Part shown: piece after piece, positions 52,564 through 61,765 of the stretch | Numbering within the stretch: the stretch's first letter is position 1 | Layout: every line of letters starts with the position of its first letter | Source of the DNA: Crossiella sp. CA-258035 | Lineage (GTDB): Bacteria > Actinomycetota > Actinomycetes > Mycobacteriales > Pseudonocardiaceae | DNA: 64,000 nucleotides | NCBI RefSeq assembly: GCF_030064675.1 | Contig: NZ_CP116413.1 | Coordinates: 4,558,001-4,622,000, forward strand | Reading direction: 5' to 3' | Made by a program: the position numbers and the translations under genes | Notes under the pieces: generated by a model | The model's database searches: none | Told to the model about the DNA's origin: nothing | Seen by the model: the letters and a program-made list of their open reading frames with translations, nothing else

Positions 52564-52794
52564 TCAGATGATGACTCCGGGTAGACCGGCGTGGGCTGGT
52601 CGTCGTTTGCGGCGGAGCCAGACCTTGCGGGTGCCGTCGGAGAACAGCAGCACCCTGGACAGCTCCCATCCGGCGAACTCGGCGTGGATGGCGAGCTGGG
52701 TGGCCGCCGCGCGCCGGGAGACTCCCGGTGGGATGCGCAGCGGCTGGTACTCCCAGTCTCCGTCGGTTACCGCCCCGTCGGTTGCGGCACTCAT
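52564..52794 (-). CDS. DUF5703-like small protein
   Basis: This 76-residue protein reads DWEYQPLRIPPGVSRRAAATQLAIHAEFAGWELSRVLLFSDGTRKVWLRRK, matching the conserved EYxPLRxPxGVSR...HAExxxWELxRxxxxxDGTRxVWLRR pattern of actinobacterial DUF5703. Function is unknown. Its ATG overlaps the stop of the lipoprotein gene (52791-52794), so it is the second gene of that operon. Confidence 0.8.
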   Translation of the reverse strand: MSAATDGAVTDGDWEYQPLRIPPGVSRRAAATQLAIHAEFAGWELSRVLLFSDGTRKVWLRRKRRPAHAGLPGVII

Positions 52795-53795
52795 GGTTGC
52801 ACCACCTGTACCCCTCCTCCGTCGGCGGAGGCGATGAGCACGCGTCCGCTCTTCGGGTCCACCGCGACCGAGTTGGGCTGGTGCACGGTGGCAAAGCGAT
52901 ACTTCTCCTCCGGCGAGCCGGTGGCCACGTGGTAGCCGACCACCTCGTCGCGTTCGGTGAGGGTGATCCAGGCCAGGTCCCTGGTGCGGTCGTAGGCGAT
53001 CCCGTAGGGCGCTCCGGGCACGGGGTAGCGCTGGCGCATGATCAGCGGGTTCGTGGAGAAGGCGAGCAGTTCGCCTGCTCGGGTGTCGATGAGCAGGATG
53101 CGGCCGAAGCGGTCGGTGACCGCGCGGGTGGCGGCATCGCCTGCGCGCAGGCCGGCGCCGAGCTCGCCGGTGGCGGGGTCGACCTCGATGAGGGCGGTGC
53201 GGAGCTCGTCGAGGACGGCGACCTTCTTGCCCGCGGGGAGCACGGCGCTGACGCCGCGGAAGCCCTGGGTGATGGTGCGTTCGAGCTTGCCCTGGGCGTT
53301 GAGCACGGCGATGCCCTGGCCGGGTTCGCGCAGGGCGACGATGGTGCGGTCGCCGACCTGGGTGGCCGAGAGCGGGCCGCCGGTGACCTCGAGGGTGTCG
53401 ACGGTGCCTTCGGGCAGGGTGATGCGGAGGAGTTTTCCGTTGGCGCGCACCGGGGCGAGCAGTTTTCCGTCCACCAGGGACAGTTGGTCGACCGGGCCGG
53501 GCAGCGGGACCTCGCGGGGGGTGGCGGCGAGGTTGGCGTCGGGGTAGAGGAGCAGGCGGGCCGGGTCGTTGACGGCGATGGCCACCGTCTGGGTGGTCTC
53601 GTCGTGCAGCAGGGCGGTGGCCTTGCCGGGCAGGGGGGTCACGGTGCCGGCGGGGACCGCGCCGCGGTGCGGGGCGGTGGCGGGGGTGGCGGGGACGATC
53701 TCGTCCGGTGGCTGCTCGGTGGTGTTGTCCTGGCTGGTGGTGCAGCCGGTGAGCAGGACTGTTCCGGTGAGAAGGGCCGCCATCAGCCGACGCAC
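52791..53795 (-). CDS. beta-propeller lipoprotein
   Basis: This 334-residue protein has a lipoprotein signal (VRRLMAALLTGTVLLTGCTTS; lipobox LLTGC), a Thr/Pro linker, and about six repeats of a propeller type (GKLLAPVRANGKLLRITLPEGTVDTLEV; GPPYGIAYD-like NHL/YncE pattern; HQPNSVAVDPKSGRVLIASADGGGVQVV). It is predicted to be anchored outside the membrane, with a scaffold or sensing role. GTG 53793-53795 follows GGAGG. It is coupled to the DUF5703-like gene. Confidence 0.85.
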   Translation of the reverse strand: MRRLMAALLTGTVLLTGCTTSQDNTTEQPPDEIVPATPATAPHRGAVPAGTVTPLPGKATALLHDETTQTVAIAVNDPARLLLYPDANLAATPREVPLPGPVDQLSLVDGKLLAPVRANGKLLRITLPEGTVDTLEVTGGPLSATQVGDRTIVALREPGQGIAVLNAQGKLERTITQGFRGVSAVLPAGKKVAVLDELRTALIEVDPATGELGAGLRAGDAATRAVTDRFGRILLIDTRAGELLAFSTNPLIMRQRYPVPGAPYGIAYDRTRDLAWITLTERDEVVGYHVATGSPEEKYRFATVHQPNSVAVDPKSGRVLIASADGGGVQVVQP

Positions 53796-53969
53796 TCTGG
53801 TTCCTCCCGTGTTGGCCGTGGTGGGTTCAGCATCCCGGAAGTTCACGCTCTCGTCACGTTCCGGGTGTGAACAACTCCACGACCTGTAACTCGTAGTAGT
53901 TGTTAGGCGAAGTATTACCGTGTTGGCCGTATCCGCCCTGAGTCGCCCCGCCCGGTGAGGAGTCTTCCG

Positions 53970-54257
53970 ATGAACTCGACCAGTTCGCGGGGTTCGTTCG
54001 TGCTGGAGGGGCTGCGGGTGGGGGAGCAGGCGCACGGCCACGGGCACCTGGCTGATGGGCGGGAGTTCTCGTTCGTGTTGCGGCGTGGGGTGGCCCGGTT
54101 GGTGGTCTACCGGGCGGATGCGCCGTCGGTGCCGGGCCGGGCGGATGTGGAGTGGGTGCAGGAGTCGCCGGTGGAGGGTGTTGATCCGGCGGACCGGCGG
54201 GTGGTGGGGGCGTTGTTGCGGTCGATGGTCACGGCAGTGGGCGTTCGGGGTAGCTGA
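53970..54257 (+). CDS. small protein of unknown function
   Basis: This 95-residue protein reads MNSTSSRGSFVLEGLRVGEQAHGHGHLADGREFSFVLRRGVARLVVYRADAPSVPGRADVEWVQESPVEGVDPADRRVVGALLRSMV; it has no signal or membrane segment. It is not recognised. GAGGAGT precedes ATG 53970. Its 3' end overlaps the convergent aldo/keto reductase gene by 29 bp. Confidence 0.55.
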   Translation: MNSTSSRGSFVLEGLRVGEQAHGHGHLADGREFSFVLRRGVARLVVYRADAPSVPGRADVEWVQESPVEGVDPADRRVVGALLRSMVTAVGVRGS

Positions 54258-55206
54258 GCTCGATGGCGCTGACGTCGTCGAGGGCGGCGCGGATGGCCGG
54301 GGGCAGGGTGAGGTCTTCGGCGGCGAGGATGCCGGCGAGCTGGGCGGTGTCGCGGGCGCCGATGACGGGGGCGACGACCAGGGGGCGGTCGCGGACCCAG
54401 GCGAGGGCGACGGCCAGTGGTGAGGTGCCGAGTCCGTCGGCGGCGGTGGCGACGGCTTGCACGATGCGGGCGGTGCGTTCGGTGCGGTGGTGTTCGACGT
54501 AGGGGGCGTAGTGCGGGCTGGCGCCGCGGGAGTCGGCTGGGGTGCCGTTGCGGTACTTGCCGGTGAGCACGCCGCGGCCGAGTGGGGCCCAGGGCAGGAG
54601 GCCGAGGCCGTGGTGGGTGGCGGCGGGGATGACTTCGCGTTCGACGCCGCGTTCCAGGAGTGAGTACTCGACCTGGGTGGAGATCAGGGGGGCGGGGCTG
54701 TGCAGGGCGTGCTGGCGGGCGGCGGCGGTGGCGGTTTGCCAGCCTGAGTAGTTGGAGATGCCGGTGTAGCGGACTTTTCCGCTGGTGACGGCGGTGTCGA
54801 GGGCGGCGAGGGTTTCCTCGATGGGGGTGCTGGAGTCCCAGGCGTGGAGTTGCCAGAGGTCGATGTGGTCGGTGTTGAGGCGGCGCAGGGAGTCGTGGAG
54901 TGCGGTGAGCAGGGCGCCGCGGGAGGCGCCGCCGCCGAAGGGGCCTTCGGTGCGGCGGGCGACGGCTTTGGTGGCCAGGACGAGGTCGTGGCGGGGGATG
55001 GTGTCGCCGAGCAGGCTGCCGAGGATTTCTTCGCTGAGGCCGTCGTTGTAGACGTCGGCGGTGTCGATGAGGGTGCCGCCGGCTTCGAGGAAGGCGAGCA
55101 GCAGGTTGGCGGCTTCGTCGGCGTCGGTGTCGCGTCCCCAGGACATGGTGCCGAGTGCCGTGCGGGAGACGCGGAGGCCGCTGCGGCCGAGCTGTCGCTG
55201 TTCCAC
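54229..55206 (-). CDS. aldo/keto reductase
   Basis: This protein of about 325 residues is an aldo/keto-reductase barrel: LGRSGLRVSRTALGTMSWGRDTD, GGTLIDTADVYNDGLSEEILG (Asp and Tyr of the catalytic tetrad), LVLATKAV (Lys), IDLWQLHAWD (His) and the NADPH-binding end PVIGARDTAQL. GTG 55204-55206 gives the normal N-terminus; upstream in-frame starts exist to 55269. The substrate is unknown. Confidence 0.88.
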   Translation of the reverse strand: MEQRQLGRSGLRVSRTALGTMSWGRDTDADEAANLLLAFLEAGGTLIDTADVYNDGLSEEILGSLLGDTIPRHDLVLATKAVARRTEGPFGGGASRGALLTALHDSLRRLNTDHIDLWQLHAWDSSTPIEETLAALDTAVTSGKVRYTGISNYSGWQTATAAARQHALHSPAPLISTQVEYSLLERGVEREVIPAATHHGLGLLPWAPLGRGVLTGKYRNGTPADSRGASPHYAPYVEHHRTERTARIVQAVATAADGLGTSPLAVALAWVRDRPLVVAPVIGARDTAQLAGILAAEDLTLPPAIRAALDDVSAIELSYPERPLP

Positions 55207-55333
55207 GGCGGTCAACGATAGGTGCTTGGTTAGCCGTTCGTGGGTAGCTGGGGCGTGGCGGCGGGTCACTCGGTCGTGTGACCGGTGTCACGGTCGCCTA
55301 CCGGGTTTGTTACTAGCGAGTAAGGTTCGGCGG

Positions 55334-56380
55334 GTGCGACTTGGGCTGAACCTCGGATACTGGGGCGCCGGTAACGACGCCGAGAACCTTGACCTGGCCA
55401 AGGAGGCCGATCGACTCGGCTACTCCGTGGTCTGGGCCGCGGAGGCCTACGGCTCCGACGCGCCCACCGTGCTGAGCTGGATCGCGGCGCAGACCGAACG
55501 CATCGATGTCGGTTCGGCGGTCTTCCAGATCCCGGCGCGGACCCCGGCGATGGCGGCGATGACCGCGGCGACCCTGGACACGCTCTCCGATGGCCGGTTC
55601 CGGCTGGGGCTCGGGGTGTCGGGGCCGCAGGTCTCGGAGGGCTGGCACGGTGTGCGTTTTGACAAGCCGCTGGGCCGCACCAGGGAGTACGTGGAGATCG
55701 TGCGCAAGGCGCTGGCGCGTGAGCGGCTGAAGTACGAGGGCCAGCACTACACGCTGCCGCTGCCGGATGGTCCCGGCAAGGCGCTGACGCTGACCGTGCA
55801 CCCGGCGCGCGAGCACATCCCGATCTACCTGGCCTCCATCGGCCCGAAGAACCTGGAGCTGACCGGCGAGATCGCCGACGGCTGGCTGGGTGTGTTCTTC
55901 TCCCCCGAGCACTCCGCGGAGAGCCTGGAGTCCATCCGTCTCGGCCGCGAGCGGGCGGGCAAGACGATGGCGGGCTTCGACGTGGTGCCCACCGTGCCGC
56001 TGGTGGTGGGTGAGGACTGGCAGGCGTGCGCGGACAAGGTGCGGCCGTACGCCTCGCTGTACCTGGGCGGGATGGGCAGCAAGCAGAAGAACTTCTACAA
56101 GGACCTGGCCACCCGGATGGGCTTCGGCGAGCAGGCCCAGGAGGTGCAGGACAAGTTCCTGGCCAAGGACTACGAGGGCGCGCTGGCGGCGGTGCCGCTG
56201 GAGTTCATCGACGCGACCTCGCTGCTGGGGCCCAAGGAGCGGATCACCGAGCGGGTGAAGGCCTTCGCGCAGGCGGGGGTCACCACGCTGACCGTTTCGG
56301 CGATGCTGCAAGATCTTGACGAGGCGACGCTGTCCCTTCGCGTCGCGGTCGAAGCCTTGGAAGCAGCTGGAGTGGGGTAA
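55334..56380 (+). CDS. LLM-class F420-dependent oxidoreductase
   Basis: This 348-residue TIM-barrel protein of the luciferase-like monooxygenase family begins MRLGLNLGYWGAGNDAENLDLAKEADRLGYSVVWAAEAYGSDAPTVLSWIAAQTERIDVGSAVFQIPARTPAMAAM, with GRFRLGLGVSGPQVSEGWHG. The pattern (NLGYWG, AEAYGSDA) is that of actinobacterial F420-dependent enzymes. It reduces or oxidises an unknown substrate with coenzyme F420. GTG 55334 is the start. A divergent aldo/keto reductase lies upstream. Confidence 0.88.
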   Translation: MRLGLNLGYWGAGNDAENLDLAKEADRLGYSVVWAAEAYGSDAPTVLSWIAAQTERIDVGSAVFQIPARTPAMAAMTAATLDTLSDGRFRLGLGVSGPQVSEGWHGVRFDKPLGRTREYVEIVRKALARERLKYEGQHYTLPLPDGPGKALTLTVHPAREHIPIYLASIGPKNLELTGEIADGWLGVFFSPEHSAESLESIRLGRERAGKTMAGFDVVPTVPLVVGEDWQACADKVRPYASLYLGGMGSKQKNFYKDLATRMGFGEQAQEVQDKFLAKDYEGALAAVPLEFIDATSLLGPKERITERVKAFAQAGVTTLTVSAMLQDLDEATLSLRVAVEALEAAGVG

Positions 56381-56452
56381 GTGTCGCAACATCTCGCGGT
56401 CGCCGACCGAGTCATCGCACGCACTGGCGACCGCGGGATGGTGGTCTAGGCC

Positions 56453-57283
56453 ATGACCTGGCTTGAGGCTCTTGTCCTTGGCGTGGTCCAGGGGCTGACC
56501 GAGATGCTGCCGATCTCCAGCTCCGGTCACCTGCGCATCGTCTCCGAGCTGTTCTTCGGCCGGGACGCGGGCGCGAGTTTCACCGCGGTGACCCAGCTGG
56601 GCACCGAGGCGGCGGTGCTGATCTATTTCGCCAAGGACATCTTCCGGCTGGTGGGCACCTGGTTCCGCGGGTTCGCCAGCGCGGAGGTGCGGCGGACGCA
56701 CGACTACAAGCTGGCCTGGTACGTGATCATCGGCACCATCCCGATCAGTGTGCTGGGGCTGCTGTTCAAGGACGAGATCCGCACCAGTGGCCGGAACCTG
56801 TGGATCGTGGGCACCACACTGGTGGTGTTCGGGCTGGTGCTGGGTGCGGCTGAGCTGTACGGGCGGCAGCGGCGCAGCGTGGAGCAGATGACGCTCAAGG
56901 ACGGCATCATCATGGGCTGCGCGCAGGCGATGGCCCTGGTCCCGGGGGTGTCGCGGTCGGGCGGGACGATCACCGCGGGGCTGTTCATCGGGCTGGACCG
57001 GGCGGCGGCGACCCGGTATTCGTTCCTGCTGGCCATCCCGGCTGTGGTGGCGGCGGGGGTGTTCTCGCTGCCGGATGTCTTCGAGCGGGGCGGGGCGAAC
57101 GCGCCGAGCATCGCGCAGATGATCGTGGCCACCGCGGTCGCCTTCGCCATCGGGTACGTGACCATCGCCTGGTTGCTGAAGTACGTGGCCAAGCACAGCG
57201 TGTACGTCTTCGTCTGGTACCGGGTCGTGGTGGGCCTGTTCGTGCTGGCGATGCTGTCCTCGGGCTACATGTCGGCGACCTGA
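56453..57283 (+). CDS. uppP: undecaprenyl-diphosphate phosphatase
   Basis: This 276-residue protein has eight membrane helices of the BacA/UppP family, with both conserved motifs: [15 protein letters not shown] (residues 13-27) and [10 protein letters not shown]. It removes a phosphate from undecaprenyl pyrophosphate at the membrane, recycling the lipid carrier for peptidoglycan and other wall polymers, and can confer bacitracin tolerance. The start is ATG 56453. Its 3' end overlaps the convergent Cys-rich secreted protein gene by 19 bp. Confidence 0.93.
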   Translation: MTWLEALVLGVVQGLTEMLPISSSGHLRIVSELFFGRDAGASFTAVTQLGTEAAVLIYFAKDIFRLVGTWFRGFASAEVRRTHDYKLAWYVIIGTIPISVLGLLFKDEIRTSGRNLWIVGTTLVVFGLVLGAAELYGRQRRSVEQMTLKDGIIMGCAQAMALVPGVSRSGGTITAGLFIGLDRAAATRYSFLLAIPAVVAAGVFSLPDVFERGGANAPSIAQMIVATAVAFAIGYVTIAWLLKYVAKHSVYVFVWYRVVVGLFVLAMLSSGYMSAT

Positions 57284-57597
57284 GCGTCCGCGCGGCGGGT
57301 GCAGGTGGCCAGGCAGCGGCGGTGGCTGTCCTCGACGAGGGCGCGGCAGCGCAGGCGCTGTTCCCGGCACTTGCGGGGGTCGCCGCCGCTGCGCAGGCAG
57401 TTGTCCTGGGCGCGGTCGCAGTTGCGCAGGCCGTCCTCCTTCTTGCGGCGGCAGCCGTCGACGCAGGGTCCGGCGGCGGCTTCGGCGCAGGCCGGGGTGG
57501 CCGCGGGGGCCGGGGTGGCGGCGGCGGGTGCGGCGAACAGGGCGCTGAGGGTGGCCAGGGCGAGCAGGCCGCGGGCCAGGCGCGTGCTGTGGGACAT
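57265..57597 (-). CDS. small secreted Cys-rich protein
   Basis: This 110-residue protein has a signal peptide ([32 protein letters not shown]) and a mature part with about ten Cys in a repeated pattern ([63 protein letters not shown]). The spacing suggests disulfide-linked helices. It is not recognised. The start is ATG 57595-57597. Confidence 0.65.
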   Translation of the reverse strand: MSHSTRLARGLLALATLSALFAAPAAATPAPAATPACAEAAAGPCVDGCRRKKEDGLRNCDRAQDNCLRSGGDPRKCREQRLRCRALVEDSHRRCLATCTRRADAQVADM

Positions 57598-57690
57598 GGG
57601 CTCTGTCGTAACAGCGCGGGCTGGGTGGCGCGCGCGGAACGGGCGGAGGTCACCCGGTCCGTTGACCTTGGCTGCCCGTAAGCTGCCGGG

Positions 57691-58386
57691 GTGGCGACGC
57701 TCATCCTTCTGCGGCATGCACGGTCGGTGGCCAATGGCGCCGGCACCCTGGCCGGCCGGGCCGAGGGGGTCGGGTTGCACGCCGACGGCCAGGTCCAGGC
57801 CGAGGCGCTGGTGGAGCGGTTCGCCGGGGTGCCGATCGCCCGGATCGTGTCCTCGCCGTTGCAGCGGTGTGCCGAGACGCTCGCGCCGTTGGCCGCGGCG
57901 CGGGAGCTGGTGCCGGTGACCGAGCCTCGTCTGTCCGAAGTGGACTACGGGGACTGGACCGGCAAGGCGATCAAGGATCTGCTGGCCGAGCCGTTGTGGA
58001 AGGTGGTGCAGCAGCACCCTTCGGCGGCGGTGTTCCCCAGTGGCGAGGGCCTGGCCGGGGTGTCGGCGCGGGCGGTGGCGGCGGTGCGGGAGCACGATGC
58101 GCGGATCAGCGCCGAGCACGGGGCGGAGTCGATCTGGGTGGCGTGCAGCCACGGAGATGTGATCAAGGCGATCCTGGCTGACGCGCTGGGGTCGCACCTG
58201 GACTCCTTCCAGCGGATCCTGGTGGATCCGGCTTCGGTGTCGGTGATCCACTACACCGAGCACCGGCCGTATGTGTGGAAGGTCAACGACTCCGGGCCGC
58301 TGGCTGGCCTGGTGCGGGCGGAACGGCCGTCGGAGGACGCCACGGTGGGCGGGTCAACCGGCGGGGACACCACCGTCGAGGGCTGA
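57691..58386 (+). CDS. histidine phosphatase (phosphoglycerate mutase-like)
   Basis: This 231-residue protein begins MATLILLRHARSVANGAGTLAGRAEG, the RHG motif with the phosphorylated His9. It has VSSPLQRCAETLAPL, an acidic EVDYGDWTG, and SHGDVIKAILADALG with the second His. It matches the actinobacterial branch of histidine phosphatases (MSMEG_4193-like). The substrate is unknown. It converges on the sensor kinase gene, overlapping it by 33 bp. Confidence 0.88.
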   Translation: MATLILLRHARSVANGAGTLAGRAEGVGLHADGQVQAEALVERFAGVPIARIVSSPLQRCAETLAPLAAARELVPVTEPRLSEVDYGDWTGKAIKDLLAEPLWKVVQQHPSAAVFPSGEGLAGVSARAVAAVREHDARISAEHGAESIWVACSHGDVIKAILADALGSHLDSFQRILVDPASVSVIHYTEHRPYVWKVNDSGPLAGLVRAERPSEDATVGGSTGGDTTVEG

Positions 58387-59598
58387 GCCTGCGGGCAGTT
58401 CGAGGGTGGCCTGGGCGCCGCCGTCCTCGGCGTTGGCCAGGGTGAGGGTGCCGCCGAGGACCTTGGTCTGGGCCAGTGCGATGGTCAGGCCGAGGCCGTG
58501 GCCGCTGCCCCGGTCGCTGGCACCGGTGCGGAAGCGGCTGGGGCCGTCGCGCAGCAGGTCGGGGGCGAAGCCGGGTCCGTGGTCGCGTACCCGCAGGGTG
58601 CGGCCGGAGACGGTGACCTCGATCGGCGGTTGTCCGTGGCGGCGGGCGTTGTGCAGCAGGTTGACCAGGATCCGTTCCAGGCGGCGGGGGTCGGTGAGCA
58701 CGGTTTCGGACTCGCCGCTGACCTCGGCCTCGGGGATGACGGCGGTGACCCGGCGCCGCAGGAAGGTGAGCAGGTCGAGCTCGGTGAGCTCGGCCCGTTC
58801 GGTGGCGGTGTCCAGGCGGGCGACTTCCAGGACGTCTTCGACGAGTCCGCGCAGGGCTTTGATCCGGTCGCGCACCATCTCGGCCGGTCGTCCTGGTGGG
58901 AGGAGTTCGGCGGCGGTGACCAGGCCGGTGACCGGGGTGCGTAGCTCGTGGGCGATGTCGGCGGTGACGCGCTGTTCGGCGGCCAGGCGTTCCTGGAGGG
59001 CGTCGGCCATGGCGTCGACGGCTTGGGCGAGCTCGGCGGTCTCGTCGGCGGGCCGGGTGCCGATGGCGTCGCGGACCCGGACCTCGGTGTCGCCGTCGGC
59101 GACCTGGCGGGCCGCGGCGGCGGCCAGGCGCAGCCGGCGGGACAGGCGCGCGCCCAGGACCACGCCGAGCAGGGTGCCGAGCACGACGACCGCGGCGGAG
59201 CCGATGAGCAGGACCTGGTCGAGCTGGTCGAGGGCGTCGTCCTTGTCGGCGTAGCTGCTGCGGATGGACAGCACGCGGCCGTCGGTTTCGGCCGCGGCCC
59301 AGATCCAGGCCTGGCCGCCGTCGCGGTGCAGGTAGGTGGCGCGGTGGCCGCCGCGGATGGCCTCGCGCAGGTCGCGGGGCAGTTCGGGGGAGTCCAGGTC
59401 GGCGCCGAGGGTGGCGGTGCCGGTCATGCCGTACTCGCGCAGGACGAGCTGGACGCGTTCGTCCTGCAGGCGGCGGGCGTCGGTGAGCTGGGAGCGCTCG
59501 AACTCGGTGTGCACCAGGATGCTCAGCGCGATCGCGACCAGGGCGCTGACCACGGCGATGACGGCGCTGAGCCGCCAGCGCAGGGTGGCGAGGAACAT
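58354..59598 (-). CDS. cseC: sensor histidine kinase, CseC-like
   Basis: This 414-residue kinase has an N-terminal membrane helix (9-30), an extracytoplasmic loop of about 100 residues, a second membrane helix (130-150), a HAMP region, HisKA with the phosphorylated His217 (ADIAHELRTPVTGL), and a HATPase domain (N-box NLLHNARRHG, G1 VRDHGPGFAP, G2 GSGHGLGLTIA). With the adjacent response regulator and lipoprotein it forms the arrangement of Streptomyces cseA-cseB-cseC, which senses cell-wall stress. It starts 4 nt after the regulator. The CseC name is by gene order and pattern. Confidence 0.8.
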   Translation of the reverse strand: MFLATLRWRLSAVIAVVSALVAIALSILVHTEFERSQLTDARRLQDERVQLVLREYGMTGTATLGADLDSPELPRDLREAIRGGHRATYLHRDGGQAWIWAAAETDGRVLSIRSSYADKDDALDQLDQVLLIGSAAVVVLGTLLGVVLGARLSRRLRLAAAAARQVADGDTEVRVRDAIGTRPADETAELAQAVDAMADALQERLAAEQRVTADIAHELRTPVTGLVTAAELLPPGRPAEMVRDRIKALRGLVEDVLEVARLDTATERAELTELDLLTFLRRRVTAVIPEAEVSGESETVLTDPRRLERILVNLLHNARRHGQPPIEVTVSGRTLRVRDHGPGFAPDLLRDGPSRFRTGASDRGSGHGLGLTIALAQTKVLGGTLTLANAEDGGAQATLELPAGSALDGGVPAG

Positions 59599-59602
59599 GG
59601 GT

Positions 59603-60277
59603 TCAGGTCCGGAGTTTGTAGCCGAAGCCGCGGACGGTCTCGATGCGGTCCTGGCCGATCTTGACCCGCAGGCGCTGGACGTGCACGTCGACCACGCGGG
59701 AGTCCCCGCCCCACTGGTAGTCCCACACCTGTTCCAGCAGGACGTCGCGGGTCAGGACGCTGCCGGGGGACTCGGCGAAGCAGAGCAGCAGGCGCAGTTC
59801 GGTGGGGGTCAGCTCGACCGGCTGGCCGGCCAGGCGGACTTCCAGGCCGTGTTTGTGGATCTCCAGGTCGCCGAAGCGCAGCACGGTGTCCTCGGGCTCG
59901 CGTTCGGCGCGGACCATGCGGCGGGCCACCGCGCGGATGCGGGCGACCAGCACGGTGGAGTCGAAGGGCTTGGTCACGTAGTCATCGGCCCCTGCTTCCA
60001 GACCGAGGACGACGTCGACGGGGTCGGAGCGGGCCGACATCATGATCACCGGGGTGGGGCCTTCCTCGCGGATCTGGCGGCAGAGGCTCACGCCGTTGAG
60101 GCCGGGCAGCATGATGTCGAGCAGGGCCACGTCGGGGCGGTCCTGTCGGTAGGCGGCCAGGCCGGTGAGGCCGTCGGCGGCCACGGTGACGGTGAAGCCG
60201 TCGCGTTCCAGGGTCAGCTGGGTGGCCTCGCGGATGACGTCGTCGTCCTCGACCAGCAGCACGTGCAAGCCGCTCAC
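59603..60277 (-). CDS. cseB: response regulator, CseB-like (OmpR family)
   Basis: This 224-residue response regulator has a receiver domain (acidic pocket EDDD at 10-13, phosphoacceptor Asp54 in ALLDIMLPG, Lys in VTKPFD) and an OmpR winged helix (VELTPTELRLLLCFAESPGSVLTRDVLLEQVWDYQWGGDSRVVDVHVQRLRVKI). Sequence pattern (LVEDDDVIREATQL, VVLGLEAGADDYVTKPF) is close to Streptomyces CseB, which activates the sigE gene. No sigma factor gene is adjacent here. Its ATG overlaps the lipoprotein stop by ATGA. Confidence 0.85.
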   Translation of the reverse strand: MSGLHVLLVEDDDVIREATQLTLERDGFTVTVAADGLTGLAAYRQDRPDVALLDIMLPGLNGVSLCRQIREEGPTPVIMMSARSDPVDVVLGLEAGADDYVTKPFDSTVLVARIRAVARRMVRAEREPEDTVLRFGDLEIHKHGLEVRLAGQPVELTPTELRLLLCFAESPGSVLTRDVLLEQVWDYQWGGDSRVVDVHVQRLRVKIGQDRIETVRGFGYKLRT

Positions 60278-60843
60278 TTGTACTCCTCGAAGACGGTGCC
60301 GCTCCAGCGGTAGACGGTGGTCTCCGCGCCGCTGGGGCAGCAGCTGCGGTCGGCCGGTTCGTAGACCGGGTGGCTGAGCACGAAGCCGATGCCGGGTTCG
60401 ACCTTGATGGCGCCGCCGGGGTCCTCGGAGCCGAAGAGTCGTTTGGCCGGGGTGGTGGTGAGCTCGTAGATGAAGTTGCCCAGCACGCCGCGGGTGGCAT
60501 AGGGGGCGGCCTGGCTGCCGGAGCAGGCGCGCACCGAGGCGATCAGCTCGGGGTTGCCGTCGCCGGTGAGGTCGTCGAAGCGGACGTCGACCGGGTAGCG
60601 GCTGTCCCCGCAGGGTTTGAGCTGGGCTTTGATCTTCTCACCGACCAGCGCATCGGCGCGCAGGACGGCGATGGCATCGGCGCTGGGAGCCTGTCCGCTG
60701 CTGGTGGGCGGGCTGGTCGGGGGCGCTTTGACCTGGCTGGCCGGTCCTTCGACCTGCACACCGCCGACGGTGGCGCAGCCGGCCACGGCCAGCACGGCGG
60801 CGGTTGCCGCCCAGGCGCCGATCCGTGCTCGCATGCCGCTCAT
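60274..60843 (-). CDS. CseA-like lipoprotein
   Basis: This 189-residue protein has a lipoprotein signal (MSGMRARIGAWAATAAVLAVAGCATV; lipobox VAGC), a Pro/Ser/Thr-rich linker and a globular part (LKPCGDSRYPVDVRFDDLTGDGNPELIASVRAC...YRWSGTVFEEYK). Position as first gene before the CseB/CseC-like pair, and the Cys-containing KPC...YPVDV segment, suggest the modulatory lipoprotein CseA. The start is ATG 60843 (or 60834). It is divergent from the polysaccharide deacetylase gene. Confidence 0.7.
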   Translation of the reverse strand: MSGMRARIGAWAATAAVLAVAGCATVGGVQVEGPASQVKAPPTSPPTSSGQAPSADAIAVLRADALVGEKIKAQLKPCGDSRYPVDVRFDDLTGDGNPELIASVRACSGSQAAPYATRGVLGNFIYELTTTPAKRLFGSEDPGGAIKVEPGIGFVLSHPVYEPADRSCCPSGAETTVYRWSGTVFEEYK

Positions 60844-61012
60844 TGTGCCCAGGCCAGCACGGCGCGGCCGCATCGGCACACGGCCTCGAACGGGGTGTTA
60901 CCTGCCTGGTGGGGGAGTGCCGGGTGGCTGTTACAGAACCGTCGGACAGCCGAGTCAATCCCCGCTTAGCGTCGAGTTCGACCTGCTCAGACAACTTCGG
61001 GGAGTTGTGCTC

Positions 61013-61765
61013 ATGCTCCAGCGTCTCGGTCCGTTCCGCTATGTGGCCATCGCCGTGCTCGCGTTGATCGTGGTGGCGTTGCTGCTGAACCGGAACACCG
61101 CCGGGACCCCGGAGCCGGTGGCCAGTGACGCGCCACCGAGCACCCCGGACTTCTCGCCGGATCCGGCGTCGCGGCCGGTGCCGGGCGGGGAGCCGGCCAA
61201 GGTGGTGCACAAGGTCGACACCCAGGACCGGGTGGTGTTCCTGACCATCGACGACGGCGCCACCCGCCGCCCCGACATGATCGACATCCTGCGGCGCAAC
61301 GGGGTCAAGGCGACGTTCTTCCTGACCAACTCCTACGTCAAGCAGGACCCCGGCTTCTACAAGAGCCTGCGCGATGCCACCGGCAGCGCGATCGAGAACC
61401 ACACCGAGAGCCACCCCAACCTCAAGGGCAAGTCCCTTGAGGACCAGCGGGCGGAGATCGGCCCGGTCTCCGAAACCTACGCGCGGGAGTTCGGCGCGCG
61501 GCCGACGCTGTTCCGGCCGCCGTTCGGCAACTTCGACGACACCACGCTCAAGGCCGCCGGTGAGGCCGGGATCAAGTGGGTCGTGCACTGGGGCTCGGAG
61601 ATCATCAACGGCAAGGTGCAGTTCAGCGGGCCGCACGAGTTCCGGCCCGGCTCCATCGTGCTCATGCACTTCCGCACCACCTTCGAGCAGGACGTCCAGG
61701 CATTCGTGGACCAGGCCCGCGCGAACAACCTGACCCCCGCTCTGTTGACCGATTACCTGAAATGA
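61013..61765 (+). CDS. membrane-anchored polysaccharide deacetylase (CE4)
   Basis: This 250-residue protein has an N-terminal membrane anchor (8-25), a Pro-rich linker (40-60) and a CE4 NodB domain. The motifs are TIDDGA (catalytic base Asp80 and metal Asp81), HTESH (His130, His134; metal ligands), RPPFGN (168-173) and a C-terminal IVLMHF. It deacetylates wall glycan outside the membrane, probably N-acetylglucosamine or MurNAc. ATG 61013 follows GGGGAG. Its stop overlaps the LCP start (ATGA 61762-61765). Confidence 0.9.
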   Translation: MLQRLGPFRYVAIAVLALIVVALLLNRNTAGTPEPVASDAPPSTPDFSPDPASRPVPGGEPAKVVHKVDTQDRVVFLTIDDGATRRPDMIDILRRNGVKATFFLTNSYVKQDPGFYKSLRDATGSAIENHTESHPNLKGKSLEDQRAEIGPVSETYAREFGARPTLFRPPFGNFDDTTLKAAGEAGIKWVVHWGSEIINGKVQFSGPHEFRPGSIVLMHFRTTFEQDVQAFVDQARANNLTPALLTDYLK

